Positions 1-6,967 of a stretch of 9,607 nucleotides of DNA are shown piece by piece. This DNA is from UBA6115 sp964534515 (GTDB lineage Bacteria; Bacillota; Clostridia; Christensenellales; Aristaeellaceae). The notes under the pieces were generated by a model, which made no database searches, had not been told where the DNA came from, and was given only the letters and a program-made list of their open reading frames with translations. Location of the stretch: positions 1 through 9,607 of the forward strand of contig CAZHPW010000090.1 of NCBI GenBank assembly GCA_964534515.1, in the 5' to 3' direction. Both the position numbers and the translations under genes were made by a program. Position 1 is the first letter of the stretch; the number at the start of each line of letters is the position of its first letter.

Positions 1-840
1 GGCTACAAGGTGGGCCTGGACTGCGCCAACGGCAGCACCTGGATGATTGCCAAGGCCGTGTTTGACGCCCTGGGCGCGTCCACCTATGTCATTAACAACC
101 AGCCCTCCGGCACCAACATCAATCAGAACGCCGGCAGCACGCATATAGAAGGCCTGCAGCAGTTTGTGGTTGACAACAAACTGGATGTCGGTTTCGCCTT
201 TGACGGGGACGCTGACCGCTGCCTGGCGGTGGACGAGAATGGTCGGCTGGTGGACGGCGACGGCATCCTCTACCTCTATGGCCGCTTTATGAAGGAGCGG
301 GGCAACCTCAATGACAACACCGTGGTAACCACCATCATGTCCAATTTCGGCCTGTACAGAGCCTTTGACGAGATAGGCATCCAGTACAAGCAGACCGACG
401 TGGGCGACCGCTTTGTATATGAGTGCATGCGGGAGAACGGCTACCTGCTGGGCGGCGAGCAATCCGGCCACATCATCTTCAGCAAGTACGCGAACACTGG
501 GGACGGCATGTTAACGGCGATCAAGGTCATGCAGGCGATGATAACCAGGGAGCAGCCGCTGTCCAAACTGGTGGAAGCCTATGAGGTCTACCCCCAGGTG
601 CTGAAGAATGTCCGCGTGAGCGACAAGGAAACGGCGCTCAACCACCCCGAAGTCGAAAAAGCGATAGAGGCCGCGGGCACCCGCTTGGGCAAGGAGGGAC
701 GTGTGCTGGTGCGCAAGTCTGGCACCGAGCCCGTCATCCGCGTGATGGCCGAGGCGCACACCAAGGAGGCCTGCGAGCACGCGGTCAATGACATCATCGC
801 GGTCATGAAGGACAACAACCTGGTGGTGGAGGGGCATTAA
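1..840 (+). CDS. glmM: Phosphoglucosamine mutase GlmM, C-terminal part (5' end outside window)
   Basis: This is the last 279 residues of an alpha-D-phosphohexomutase, read in frame from base 1. GlmM interconverts glucosamine-6-phosphate and glucosamine-1-phosphate in the cytoplasm, on the route to UDP-GlcNAc for peptidoglycan. Visible family marks are the metal-binding loop DGDADR (fragment residues 68-73, bases 202-219), the sugar-recognition loop GGEQSGH (bases 451-471) and the C-terminal phosphate-binding segment RKSGTEPVIRV (from base 712). Bacterial GlmM is usually about 450 residues, so roughly 170 are missing, including the phosphoserine loop. GlmM rather than a phosphoglucomutase or phosphomannomutase is inferred from the overall look and from the GlmU-like acyltransferase that starts one base after its stop. 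The GTG at base 10 is an internal valine codon, not a start. Confidence 0.9.
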   Translation, partial: GYKVGLDCANGSTWMIAKAVFDALGASTYVINNQPSGTNINQNAGSTHIEGLQQFVVDNKLDVGFAFDGDADRCLAVDENGRLVDGDGILYLYGRFMKERGNLNDNTVVTTIMSNFGLYRAFDEIGIQYKQTDVGDRFVYECMRENGYLLGGEQSGHIIFSKYANTGDGMLTAIKVMQAMITREQPLSKLVEAYEVYPQVLKNVRVSDKETALNHPEVEKAIEAAGTRLGKEGRVLVRKSGTEPVIRVMAEAHTKEACEHAVNDIIAVMKDNNLVVEGH

Positions 841-841
841 G

Positions 842-1501
842 ATGCTGACAATCAAAGATTTGTTTGACTTAAGCCACACAAAGGCGGGCGAATGGCTTTC
901 CACCCTAACCTATCCGCATGAGGCGCTGGGCGGGATAGCCGACTTCATCCTGGAATTGGGCAAAACTCTCAACCCGGAAGAATATGACCAGCCCCAGCAG
1001 GATGTATGGATTCACAAAAGCGCCAAGGTCTTCCCCTCCGCCTACATCGCGGGGCCCTGCATCATCGGGAAGGAAACTGAGGTCCGCCACTGCGCCTTTA
1101 TCCGGGGTTCTGCCCTGGTGGGCGAGAACTGCGTGGTTGGCAATTCAACGGAATTAAAGAACGTCATCCTCTTTGACAAGGTGCAGGTGCCGCACTACAA
1201 CTACGTGGGCGACTCCATCCTGGGTTACAAGGCGCACATGGGCGCCGGCTCCATCACCTCAAACGTCAAATCCGACAAGCAGCCGGTGGTGCTGCGCTGC
1301 GGGGATGAAAAACTGGACACCGGGCGCAAGAAAGTGGGCGCGATGCTGGGCGATGAGGTGGAGGTGGGCTGCAACGCCGTCCTAAACCCGGGCACCGTCC
1401 TGGGACGGCGCACCAGCGTCTACCCCACCACCTGCGCCAGGGGCACAGTGCCGGAAGACCATATCTTAAAGGCGGACGGCAGCCTTACAAAGCGCTCCTG
1501 A
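842..1501 (+). CDS. Left-handed beta-helix acyltransferase, GlmU C-terminal-domain-like (probable sugar-phosphate N-acetyltransferase)
   Basis: The product is 219 residues: about 50 mostly helical residues, then hexapeptide repeats of a left-handed beta-helix (residues about 52-205, e.g. IAGPCIIGKETEV, VGENCVVGNSTEL, VGAMLGDEVEVGCNAVLNPGTVLG). Residues 118-142 (HYNYVGDSILGYKAHMGAG then SITSNV) resemble the acetyltransferase active-site stretch of GlmU (H-x-x-Y-x-GD ... GAGTITCN), with His118 at the place of the catalytic histidine. There is no nucleotidyltransferase domain, so the common label 'UDP-GlcNAc pyrophosphorylase' would not fit. The start follows GGAGGGG (828-834) by 7 bases and lies one base after the glmM stop, implying translational coupling. 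Acetylation of glucosamine-1-phosphate is inferred from motif plus neighbour; another sugar acceptor is possible. Confidence 0.8.
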   Translation: MLTIKDLFDLSHTKAGEWLSTLTYPHEALGGIADFILELGKTLNPEEYDQPQQDVWIHKSAKVFPSAYIAGPCIIGKETEVRHCAFIRGSALVGENCVVGNSTELKNVILFDKVQVPHYNYVGDSILGYKAHMGAGSITSNVKSDKQPVVLRCGDEKLDTGRKKVGAMLGDEVEVGCNAVLNPGTVLGRRTSVYPTTCARGTVPEDHILKADGSLTKRS

Positions 1502-1543
1502 GCCGCAAGCCTTGACTCTTCACAGTTTGCTCACGGGCTTTGC

Positions 1544-1572
1544 TTGTGCTTTGGGCATGAACTGGGTATAAT
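1544..1572 (+). promoter_or_regulatory. Predicted SigA-type promoter of the foldase lipoprotein gene
   Basis: A perfect TATAAT (1567-1572) is preceded, with 17 bases between, by a weak TTGTGC (1544-1549, three of six consensus bases). Transcription would begin near 1579, giving a leader of about 36 bases before the ATG at 1615. The 113-bp gap after the acyltransferase gene supports a separate transcription unit. The -10 is convincing; the -35 is poor. Confidence 0.6.
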
Positions 1573-1614
1573 TGCGGGGTATTGTCCCGTAAATTTAAGT
1601 TTGGAGTGTGTCTG

Positions 1615-3093
1615 ATGAAATTCAACCTGTTCTCCCGTAAAACCGCGCTGCTGGCGCTGCTTTTGGCGGCTGCCCTGTTCCTTAGCGGCTGCAACCTGGT
1701 GGTAAAGGACCCTGAGGTGGATGCCAAGCAGGTCATCATCAAGGTCAATGATGAAGTGGTGACCAAGGAACAGTTCAACGTCTACTACAACAACGCCTAT
1801 GAGCGCGCCCAGGCCGAACAGGAGCAGATGCAGCAGTTTGGCTACCCTGCCCAGCCCATTGACGCGCAGGCGCTGCTGGACAGCACGATTGAGAACGTGG
1901 TCCGCGACAAAGCTCTGCACCAGAAAGCCCATGAGCTGAAGCTGGATGAGTATAACGCGGAAGAACTTGCCGAGATTGATGAGCAGGCCCAGGCCAGCTA
2001 CCAGAGCATCCTGGACCAGATTAAGATGTATTATTTCCAGGACACCCAGCTGACCGGCGAGGAACTGGACAAGGCCATTGAAAAGCAGGCGCTGGACTTT
2101 GGCTTCACCAAGGACTTGATGGTGGAAAACGCCAAGGAAACCAAGCTGCATGACAAATTGCACGCCTACGCCGGCGAAGGCATTGAAGTGACTGACGAGG
2201 AAGTCAAGACCGCGTTTGAAGAGAAGGTCAAGGCCGAGCAGGAAGCCTATGCCGCCGACCCCGCCGCCTTTGGCGACAAGGTCTTAAGCGATGAAATCGT
2301 CTACTACACCCCCGGCGGCTACCGCTATGTGCGCCAGATTCTGCTCCCGCTGGAAACAGAGGACCAGACCGCCATCACCACCCTGGAAAGCGAAAAATCC
2401 TCCCTGCAGGCAGCCTTAACCACCGCCCAGAGCAGTGTGAATAGCTACCTGGACGCGCTGAAGGCTGAGGAAGCGACCGAAGCCGGCAAAACAATCCTGG
2501 ATGCCCAGGCCGCCGTGCTGAGCGAGGAAGAAAAAGCCCAGCTGGAAGAGCTGCTCAAGGCTGAGACCCTGGACCAGGCCGCCCTGGACACCCTGCTGGC
2601 GAAGACCCCCGTGTACACCGCGCTCAAGGAAGCCCAGGAAGCCCTGGACAGCAAACAGGCTGAACTGACCGCCAAGGAAACCGAAGCCTTTGGCAAAATT
2701 CAGGCCAAGACCGATGAAATCTACCAGAAAGCCATCGCTGAAGGCGCGGACTTTGACGCCCTGATCAGCGAAAACAACAACGACCCCGGCCAGCCCGCGG
2801 CAGGCTACGCGGTGAGCGAAGGCACCACCTCCTTTGTAGATTCCTTCACAAAGGGCGCCATGGCGCTTGCCAACATCGGCGACGTTTCTGAGCCCATCAA
2901 GAGCAATTACGGCTATCACATCTTAAAGTATGTCGCGGACATCCAGGAAGGCCCCGCGAGCCTGGAGACCCATGCCAATGTGGTCAGGAACGAACTGCTC
3001 CACACCAAGCAGGATGAAAACTATGCCCGTCTGGAAGAGCAGTGGCTGAGCGAGTTCAAGGTGGAAACCTACCCCGAGCGCGTGACCAACTAA
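1615..3093 (+). CDS. Parvulin-type peptidyl-prolyl isomerase lipoprotein (PrsA/SurA-like) with a helical insertion
   Basis: The 492-residue product is predicted to fold or stabilise exported proteins at the outer face of the membrane. It starts with a lipoprotein signal (residues 1-26; hydrophobic stretch then lipobox LSGC, so Cys26 is the lipidation site). A SurA/PrsA-type N-terminal region follows (about 38-220, with IIKVNDEVVTKEQFN). The parvulin domain opens with YRYVRQILLPLE (236-247), is interrupted by about 110 residues rich in Ala, Glu, Lys and Leu (about 248-358, likely coiled coil), and resumes at IQAKTDEIYQKAIAEGADFDALI (362-384), ending in SNYGYHILKYV (430-440). The usual His of the first strand (RHIL) is Gln241; the His of the GYH motif is present (435). 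PrsA proteins are typically near 290 residues, so this one is long. The ATG at 1615 was chosen over an in-frame TTG at 1582 because GGAG (1603-1606) lies 8 bases upstream and the signal peptide begins there. Confidence 0.85.
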   Translation: MKFNLFSRKTALLALLLAAALFLSGCNLVVKDPEVDAKQVIIKVNDEVVTKEQFNVYYNNAYERAQAEQEQMQQFGYPAQPIDAQALLDSTIENVVRDKALHQKAHELKLDEYNAEELAEIDEQAQASYQSILDQIKMYYFQDTQLTGEELDKAIEKQALDFGFTKDLMVENAKETKLHDKLHAYAGEGIEVTDEEVKTAFEEKVKAEQEAYAADPAAFGDKVLSDEIVYYTPGGYRYVRQILLPLETEDQTAITTLESEKSSLQAALTTAQSSVNSYLDALKAEEATEAGKTILDAQAAVLSEEEKAQLEELLKAETLDQAALDTLLAKTPVYTALKEAQEALDSKQAELTAKETEAFGKIQAKTDEIYQKAIAEGADFDALISENNNDPGQPAAGYAVSEGTTSFVDSFTKGAMALANIGDVSEPIKSNYGYHILKYVADIQEGPASLETHANVVRNELLHTKQDENYARLEEQWLSEFKVETYPERVTN

Positions 3094-3107
3094 ATTGAAC
3101 TAACATT

Positions 3108-3138
3108 AAACCGCCTCCGGACCATCCGGAGGCGGTTT
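3108..3138. terminator. Bidirectional intrinsic terminator between convergent genes
   Basis: A near-perfect inverted repeat of 14 bp (3108-3121 with 3125-3138; core CCGCCTCCGG/CCGGAGGCGG) closes a 3-base loop. It sits 14 bases after the foldase stop and 21 bases beyond the helicase stop on the other strand. The U-tracts are short (TTTT on plus, TTT on minus), but the GC-rich stem and the convergent position support use by both genes. Confidence 0.8.
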
Positions 3139-3159
3139 TGATTCAAGATTCTTTATGGT

Positions 3160-4332
3160 TTAGATTGAGGTGAAGAAGGGCTCGTTGTCCTGGGTGCGCA
3201 GCACCTTTTGCTCATCAAAATGCAGCGGGGTGGGCTTGGTCTGCATGTACTTGAGGATTTCGTCCATCCGCACAGTCTCCTGGAAGGTCAACATGGTGAA
3301 GGCGACGCCGTGGCGGCGGGCGCGGCCAGTGCGGCCGATGCGGTGCAAATAATACTCATTCTCATTGGGCAGGTCATAGTTAATGACTGCCTCCACATCG
3401 TCCACGTCAATGCCGCGGGCGGCGACGTCGGTGGCGACCAGGATGGGGAACTTGCCCTTTTTGTAGTCGTTCATGATGCGGGTGCGCTGGGACTGGCGGA
3501 TGTCGCCGTGCAGCGCCTCCGCCTTGTAGCCCTGCTTGACCAGGCGGTCCGCGACGCGCTGGGTCATGAACTTGGTGTTTACAAAAATCATGATGCGCTC
3601 GTACTCATCAGAATCCAGCAGGTACTGCAGCGCGCCCATTTTGTTCTCCCGGGACACCACCATGGTGTACTGGGTAATCTGGGGGCGGTTTTCCTTGGTT
3701 GCTTCCACCGTGATTTCAACGGGGCTCTGCTGGTATTTCCAGGAGATGGTCAGCACGTCGCGGTTGGTGGTGGCGGAAAACATGACAAGCTGCCGGCCCG
3801 GGGGAACGGATTCAATAATCTTGGTGACGTCCTTGACAAAGCCCATCTTGAGCATTTCATCGGCTTCGTCAATGACCATGGTGTGCACCTGGTCCAGCCT
3901 CAGATGGCCGCGGTTGAGCATATCCAGGAGGCGACCTGGCGTGGCGACCACGATTTGGGGCTTGCGTTTGAGCTGATTAATCTGCTTGACCATGGGCTGG
4001 CCGCCATAAAGCGCCGCGATGCGAATCTGCGGGATGAACCTGGCCAGTTCGGTCAACTCGGCCACAATCTGCATGGCCAGCTCGCGCGTAGGCGCCAAGA
4101 CCAGTTCCTGGACACGGTTTTCAGTCAGGCTGATGTATTCCAGCATCGGGATGCCAAAGGCCAGGGTCTTGCCCGTCCCGGTGGGCGCGATGCCGATGAT
4201 GTCATGGCCCGCCATCATGGGCGGGATGGTTTCTGTCTGAATCTGGGTGGGGGTATGAATCTCCATCTCCTGAAGTGCCTTGAGCACCTCTTTTGAGACT
4301 TCGAGCGCTTCAAAACCGTTTTCTGGGGGCAA
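3160..4332 (-). CDS. ATP-dependent DEAD-box RNA helicase
   Basis: The 390-residue protein is a complete DEAD-box core that unwinds short RNA duplexes in the cytoplasm, as in ribosome assembly, cold adaptation or RNA decay. Motifs occur in order: Q motif HTPTQIQ (26-32), Walker A APTGTGKT (49-56), PTRELA (81-86), TPGRLLD (131-137), DEAD (155-158), SAT (186-188), VATDVAARGID (299-309) and HRIGRTGR (330-337). It ends about 50 residues after the last motif, so it lacks the long basic or RNA-binding tails of CshA or DbpA and is essentially core only; no finer symbol is justified. The start is a TTG: AAGGAG (4339-4344 on the minus strand) lies 6 bases upstream, and the first ATG would remove the N-terminal 22 residues just before the Q motif. 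The gene has its own consensus promoter and shares its terminator with the convergent foldase gene. Confidence 0.93.
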   Translation of the reverse strand: MPPENGFEALEVSKEVLKALQEMEIHTPTQIQTETIPPMMAGHDIIGIAPTGTGKTLAFGIPMLEYISLTENRVQELVLAPTRELAMQIVAELTELARFIPQIRIAALYGGQPMVKQINQLKRKPQIVVATPGRLLDMLNRGHLRLDQVHTMVIDEADEMLKMGFVKDVTKIIESVPPGRQLVMFSATTNRDVLTISWKYQQSPVEITVEATKENRPQITQYTMVVSRENKMGALQYLLDSDEYERIMIFVNTKFMTQRVADRLVKQGYKAEALHGDIRQSQRTRIMNDYKKGKFPILVATDVAARGIDVDDVEAVINYDLPNENEYYLHRIGRTGRARRHGVAFTMLTFQETVRMDEILKYMQTKPTPLHFDEQKVLRTQDNEPFFTSI

Positions 4333-4379
4333 ATTGAACTCCTTCTGAACCTTACAGGTACTTGCGTGTTAACTTACTG

Positions 4380-4409
4380 ATTATAACCACCGGAGGGGCG
4401 ACCTGTCAA
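4380..4409 (-). promoter_or_regulatory. Consensus SigA promoter of the DEAD-box helicase gene
   Basis: On the minus strand a perfect TTGACA (4404-4409) and a perfect TATAAT (4380-4385) are separated by 18 bases. Transcription would start near 4373, giving a leader of about 40 bases that carries AAGGAG before the TTG start. It is the best -35/-10 match in the window, suggesting strong basal expression. Confidence 0.8.
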
Positions 4410-4446
4410 ATCTGGTTGCCAACTTTTGCCGTTTGAAGCCAGGCTC

Positions 4447-4475
4447 TTGCCTGATGAATGGCATTCAAGTACAAT
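4447..4475 (+). promoter_or_regulatory. Predicted SigA promoter of the SDR gene
   Basis: TTGCCT (4447-4452, four of six) and TACAAT (4470-4475, five of six) are spaced 17 bases apart, diverging from the helicase promoter. The start would be near 4482, with AAAGGA (4493-4498) 7 bases before the ATG. Imperfect repeat arms TTGAAGCC (4433-4440) and GGCATTCAA (4460-4468) flank the -35 and could be an operator. Confidence 0.6.
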
Positions 4476-4505
4476 CAGAAAAACACAATCTGAAAGGAAA
4501 ACGCT

Positions 4506-5525
4506 ATGAAAGCTTTATTAATTGGCGGAACCGGCACCATCAGCCTGCCCATCAGCCGCAAACTGGTGGAATTGGGCTGGGAGGTGACACTGTTAAACCG
4601 CGGCAGCAAGAATGACCTGGTACCGGGCGCCCACACCATCACCTGTGACATCAATGACGTGCAGGCGGCAGAGGAAGCGCTGGAGGGCACGAGCTATGAT
4701 GTGGTCGCCCAGTTCGTGGCCTACAAGCCCGAGCAGGTCCTGCGCGACATCAGCCTGTTTACCGGCAAAACCCGGCAGTACATCTTCATCTCCTCCGCCT
4801 CCGCCTATGCCAAACCCGCGCGCAACGCCGTCATCACCGAGTCCACCCCCTTATACAACCCCTACTGGCAGTATTCCAGGGACAAGGCCAAGTGCGAGAG
4901 CGTGCTGAACTTTGCCCGGGATGTGGACAACTTCCCGATGACCATTGTCCGCCCCAGCCATACCTATGGCTTGGGTTCCCTGCCCCTGTCCATCCACGGC
5001 GGCAAGGGTCCCTGGCAAATCATCGACCGCATCTTGAAAAACAAGCCGGTTTTAATACCTGGCGACGGCACCAGCCTGTGGACGGTGACCTGGTCAGAGG
5101 ACTTCGCGGACGCCTTTATCGGCCTGATGGGCAATGACCACGCCATCGGGGAGGCGGTTCACATTACTTCTGATGAAGCGCTGACCTGGAACCAGATTCA
5201 CCGGCTGGTCTGTGAGGCGCTGGACCGCCCCTTCATCCCCTGCCATGTCCCTTCCACCCTCTTGGCCCAGGCGCCCCAGTATGACTACGCCGGCAGCCTG
5301 CTGGGCGACAAGGCCAACTGCGCGGTGTTTGACAACAGCAAAATCAAGCGCCTGGTGCCCGGCTTTACCGCGAAGACACGCTTTGACCAGGGCATGCGCA
5401 AATCCCTTGAGTACCTGATGAACACGAAGGAAAAGCAGATTGCTGACCCGGAGTTTGACAATTTCTGTGACAAAGTGGCGGACTTGATGCAAAAGGCCGA
5501 GGCCGAGCTTGGACAAGGCCTGTAA
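4506..5525 (+). CDS. NAD(P)-dependent epimerase/dehydratase, extended/atypical SDR family
   Basis: The 339-residue cytoplasmic protein has a Rossmann nucleotide-binding start, MKALLIGGTGTIS (1-13), in which the third glycine of the usual GGTGFIG is a serine; a basic LLNRG follows strand 2 (29-33), compatible with NADP. The catalytic signs of the family are present: strand-end serines in IFISSASAY (93-101) and a YxxxK pair in YSRDK (Tyr123, Lys127), then VRPSHTYG (148-155) near the substrate pocket. The C-terminal half (about 185-339) forms the variable substrate region, so the substrate, probably a nucleotide sugar or similar, cannot be named. The overall look is close to the CSP41-like and UDP-glucose-epimerase-like atypical SDRs. 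The ATG has AAAGGA 7 bases upstream. A small secreted protein gene follows after 41 bases and may be co-transcribed. Confidence 0.85.
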   Translation: MKALLIGGTGTISLPISRKLVELGWEVTLLNRGSKNDLVPGAHTITCDINDVQAAEEALEGTSYDVVAQFVAYKPEQVLRDISLFTGKTRQYIFISSASAYAKPARNAVITESTPLYNPYWQYSRDKAKCESVLNFARDVDNFPMTIVRPSHTYGLGSLPLSIHGGKGPWQIIDRILKNKPVLIPGDGTSLWTVTWSEDFADAFIGLMGNDHAIGEAVHITSDEALTWNQIHRLVCEALDRPFIPCHVPSTLLAQAPQYDYAGSLLGDKANCAVFDNSKIKRLVPGFTAKTRFDQGMRKSLEYLMNTKEKQIADPEFDNFCDKVADLMQKAEAELGQGL

Positions 5526-5529
5526 AACG

Positions 5530-5538
5530 TGTTAGGAT
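5530..5538 (+). promoter_or_regulatory. Possible extended -10 promoter before the small secreted protein gene
   Basis: TGTTAGGAT fits the TGn plus -10 pattern (TAGGAT, four of six), with a poor TTGGAC 18 bases upstream inside the end of the SDR gene. It would give the secreted-protein gene its own start near 5545, only just ahead of the AAAGGAGG ribosome binding site (5549-5556), which leaves a very short leader. Read-through from the SDR promoter is the alternative. Confidence 0.25.
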
Positions 5539-5566
5539 ATGGGAACAGAAAGGAGGGTGTGAGAAG

Positions 5567-6115
5567 ATGAGAAAAAGCCTGTTTGCATGCGTCATTGCCA
5601 TGATGCTGGCCTTCACCCCTCTTTTGGGCCTGGCTAGCCAGGTTTATTTCGCTGACCAGGGCGTCACGGTGGATTTCCCGGCCAACGTGGATGTCTTAAC
5701 CCGCGGCATGGACGCGGGCGACCCCATCCTGGCGCTTTACGGCAAGACCGCGGACGAGGTAACCCAGGAGCTCAAGTCCGCCGGCCTGCAAGCGATGGCG
5801 CTGGACATTACCGGCAACTTTACGGTCAGGCTCAGCCTGAAGAATCGGAATGAGATGCCCCTTGGCGATATGACAGTGGCGCAGTTGAGCGAGCTGGCCG
5901 GGCGCTATGGCGGCAGCCAGTATGAACTTTACCAGCCCGGGAACACCGATTTCCTGTTCATCTACGGGGATTCAGGCCGCGCGCTCATCTGCCTTGGCAA
6001 TAGGGGCGGCGTCCAGATGGAATTGCGCCTGGCGGCCAGCCGGAAGGTTGACCAGGGCATGATTAGAACTTTGAAGGACATCGCGCGCAGGACCAGCCTG
6101 CCCGGTTCACAGTAA
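5567..6115 (+). CDS. Small secreted protein of unknown function
   Basis: I do not recognise the family. The 182-residue product begins with a clear Sec signal peptide: MRKS, a hydrophobic core to about residue 20, then a likely cleavage after GLA (residue 23); no lipobox cysteine follows. The mature part, about 159 residues, opens with QVYFADQGVTVDFPANVDVLTRG, then alternates short strand-like and helix-like segments, and has a single cysteine near the middle of the mature chain (ALICLGN). There is no membrane anchor or cell-wall sorting motif, so it is probably released or held at the surface by binding. Translation should be strong: AAAGGAGG (5549-5556) lies 10 bases before the ATG. It follows the SDR gene by 41 bases on the same strand and is closed by its own strong terminator. 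The composition matches the neighbours, so there is no sign of recent transfer. Confidence 0.75.
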   Translation: MRKSLFACVIAMMLAFTPLLGLASQVYFADQGVTVDFPANVDVLTRGMDAGDPILALYGKTADEVTQELKSAGLQAMALDITGNFTVRLSLKNRNEMPLGDMTVAQLSELAGRYGGSQYELYQPGNTDFLFIYGDSGRALICLGNRGGVQMELRLAASRKVDQGMIRTLKDIARRTSLPGSQ

Positions 6116-6131
6116 CAAGCACATCATACTT

Positions 6132-6159
6132 ACGCCCGGGCATCTGCCCGGGCGTTTTT
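6132..6159 (+). terminator. Intrinsic terminator after the small secreted protein gene
   Basis: A 10-bp stem (ACGCCCGGGC 6132-6141 with GCCCGGGCGT 6146-6155) with a 4-base loop is followed by five T (6155-6159). It lies 16 bases after the stop. The minus-strand side lacks a T-run, so it probably does not serve the converging thioesterase gene. Confidence 0.88.
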
Positions 6160-6165
6160 CACGTC

Positions 6166-6927
6166 TTATTCCACCGCTTCACCGGGCGAGAGCGGCTTAT
6201 CCGCCAATGTGCCCGAAAGCCGCATAGCCGCCTCATCCCCCACGTCACAGCGTAGCGAAAAGGCCTTGTCCTTTTGCATAAAAGACAAATTGATTTTATC
6301 CCCCTCTAGCATTTCCCGATGGTAGGAGGCCTGCAGGGTCTTGACCGGATAATGACCAATGTCCGCGGTCTCGTTTAAGAAGCACAGCCCCCAATCCGCC
6401 GGGCGGGTGTTATTGACATGGCCGTTGCGGTCAATATCAGTGTAAATAGGCTGCCAGAGGGCGGTTCTGGTCTGGCCCTCCGTCAACTCCTCCACCGGGC
6501 CGGGGTTGCGGAAGGGCTGGGTGAGCATGGAGGTGTCCGGCATATTCTCAGAAATTTCCTTAAGGTCAATCATCTGCCTGGTGTTCACATCCGCCAGCAC
6601 CCAGAAACTGCTGCCGCGAACCAGGGGCCTGCCCTCCTCATCCTCAATCAGATAATAGCGGGGGTAGATGCCCCGCCTGGCGCGGCCGGGGAAGGTTTTC
6701 CCGATGACCGTCTGCCCAATGACGGGATAGCGCTCCACCTCAAACTCATTGCGCGTGACCACCCAGACAGCGCCCAATTTGTAGGTGTCCTCAAAACTGC
6801 AGCCCAGGATATCCGAATGCTCCCCCGCCAATTCCTGCATCAATACCAGGATGCGGTCCATCTTCCAGAACTGATGGCGGTCGGTGTCCGAGGACAGGAT
6901 TTTGTATTTGGTGACAAGCTGGTTCAT
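6166..6927 (-). CDS. Acyl-[acyl-carrier-protein] thioesterase (FatA/FatB-like, double hotdog)
   Basis: The 253-residue cytoplasmic enzyme is predicted to hydrolyse acyl-ACP, releasing free fatty acids. Two hotdog repeats are visible. The first (about 1-130) has the long helix KMDRILVLMQELAGEHSDILG, then LGAVWVVTRNEFEVERYPVIGQTVIGKTFPG typical of bacterial acyl-ACP thioesterases. The second (about 155-250) carries DIDRNGHVNN (164-173), matching the D-x-N-x-H-x-x-N catalytic motif. The family's usual aromatic residue just after (NNTRYADW) is proline here (NNTRPADW, 172-179). Two adjacent ATGs (6930 and 6927) follow GGGAGG; the second is preferred because the first would leave only 2 bases after GGAGG. 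A longer in-frame reading to 7035 begins at a TTG without a binding site and runs through a terminator hairpin. That terminator sits immediately upstream, which raises the question of how the gene is transcribed. Confidence 0.88.
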   Translation of the reverse strand: MNQLVTKYKILSSDTDRHQFWKMDRILVLMQELAGEHSDILGCSFEDTYKLGAVWVVTRNEFEVERYPVIGQTVIGKTFPGRARRGIYPRYYLIEDEEGRPLVRGSSFWVLADVNTRQMIDLKEISENMPDTSMLTQPFRNPGPVEELTEGQTRTALWQPIYTDIDRNGHVNNTRPADWGLCFLNETADIGHYPVKTLQASYHREMLEGDKINLSFMQKDKAFSLRCDVGDEAAMRLSGTLADKPLSPGEAVE

Positions 6928-6941
6928 CATTTCCTCCCATG

Positions 6942-6967
6942 AAAAAGCGGGCCGTACGCGGCCCGCT
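6942..6967 (-). terminator. Strong intrinsic terminator between rny and the thioesterase gene
   Basis: On the minus strand AGCGGGCCG (6967-6959) pairs perfectly with CGGCCCGCT (6954-6946) around a 4-base loop, followed by TTTTT (6946-6942). It lies about 105 bases after the rny stop and ends only 3 bases before the thioesterase ribosome binding site (6933-6938). It is either the rny terminator with read-through or a conditional attenuator. Confidence 0.85.

Noticed and set aside
1512..1517. TTGACT as a -35 element
   Set aside because: No -10-like hexamer lies 16-19 bases downstream; the TATAAT at 1567 is too far away.
1501..1545. Terminator after the acyltransferase gene (GCAAGCC with GGCTTTGC)
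   Set aside because: The stem has a bulge, the loop is about 26 bases, and no T-run follows.
1531..2163. A 210-codon minus-strand frame over the foldase gene
   Set aside because: It is a mirror of the real coding strand without a ribosome binding site, and runs across the foldase promoter.
3208..4296. A 362-codon open frame on the plus strand across the helicase gene
   Set aside because: It is antisense to a gene with every DEAD-box motif, has no ribosome binding site, and its His/Asp/Gly/Val-rich composition is what the reverse complement of GC-rich coding DNA produces.
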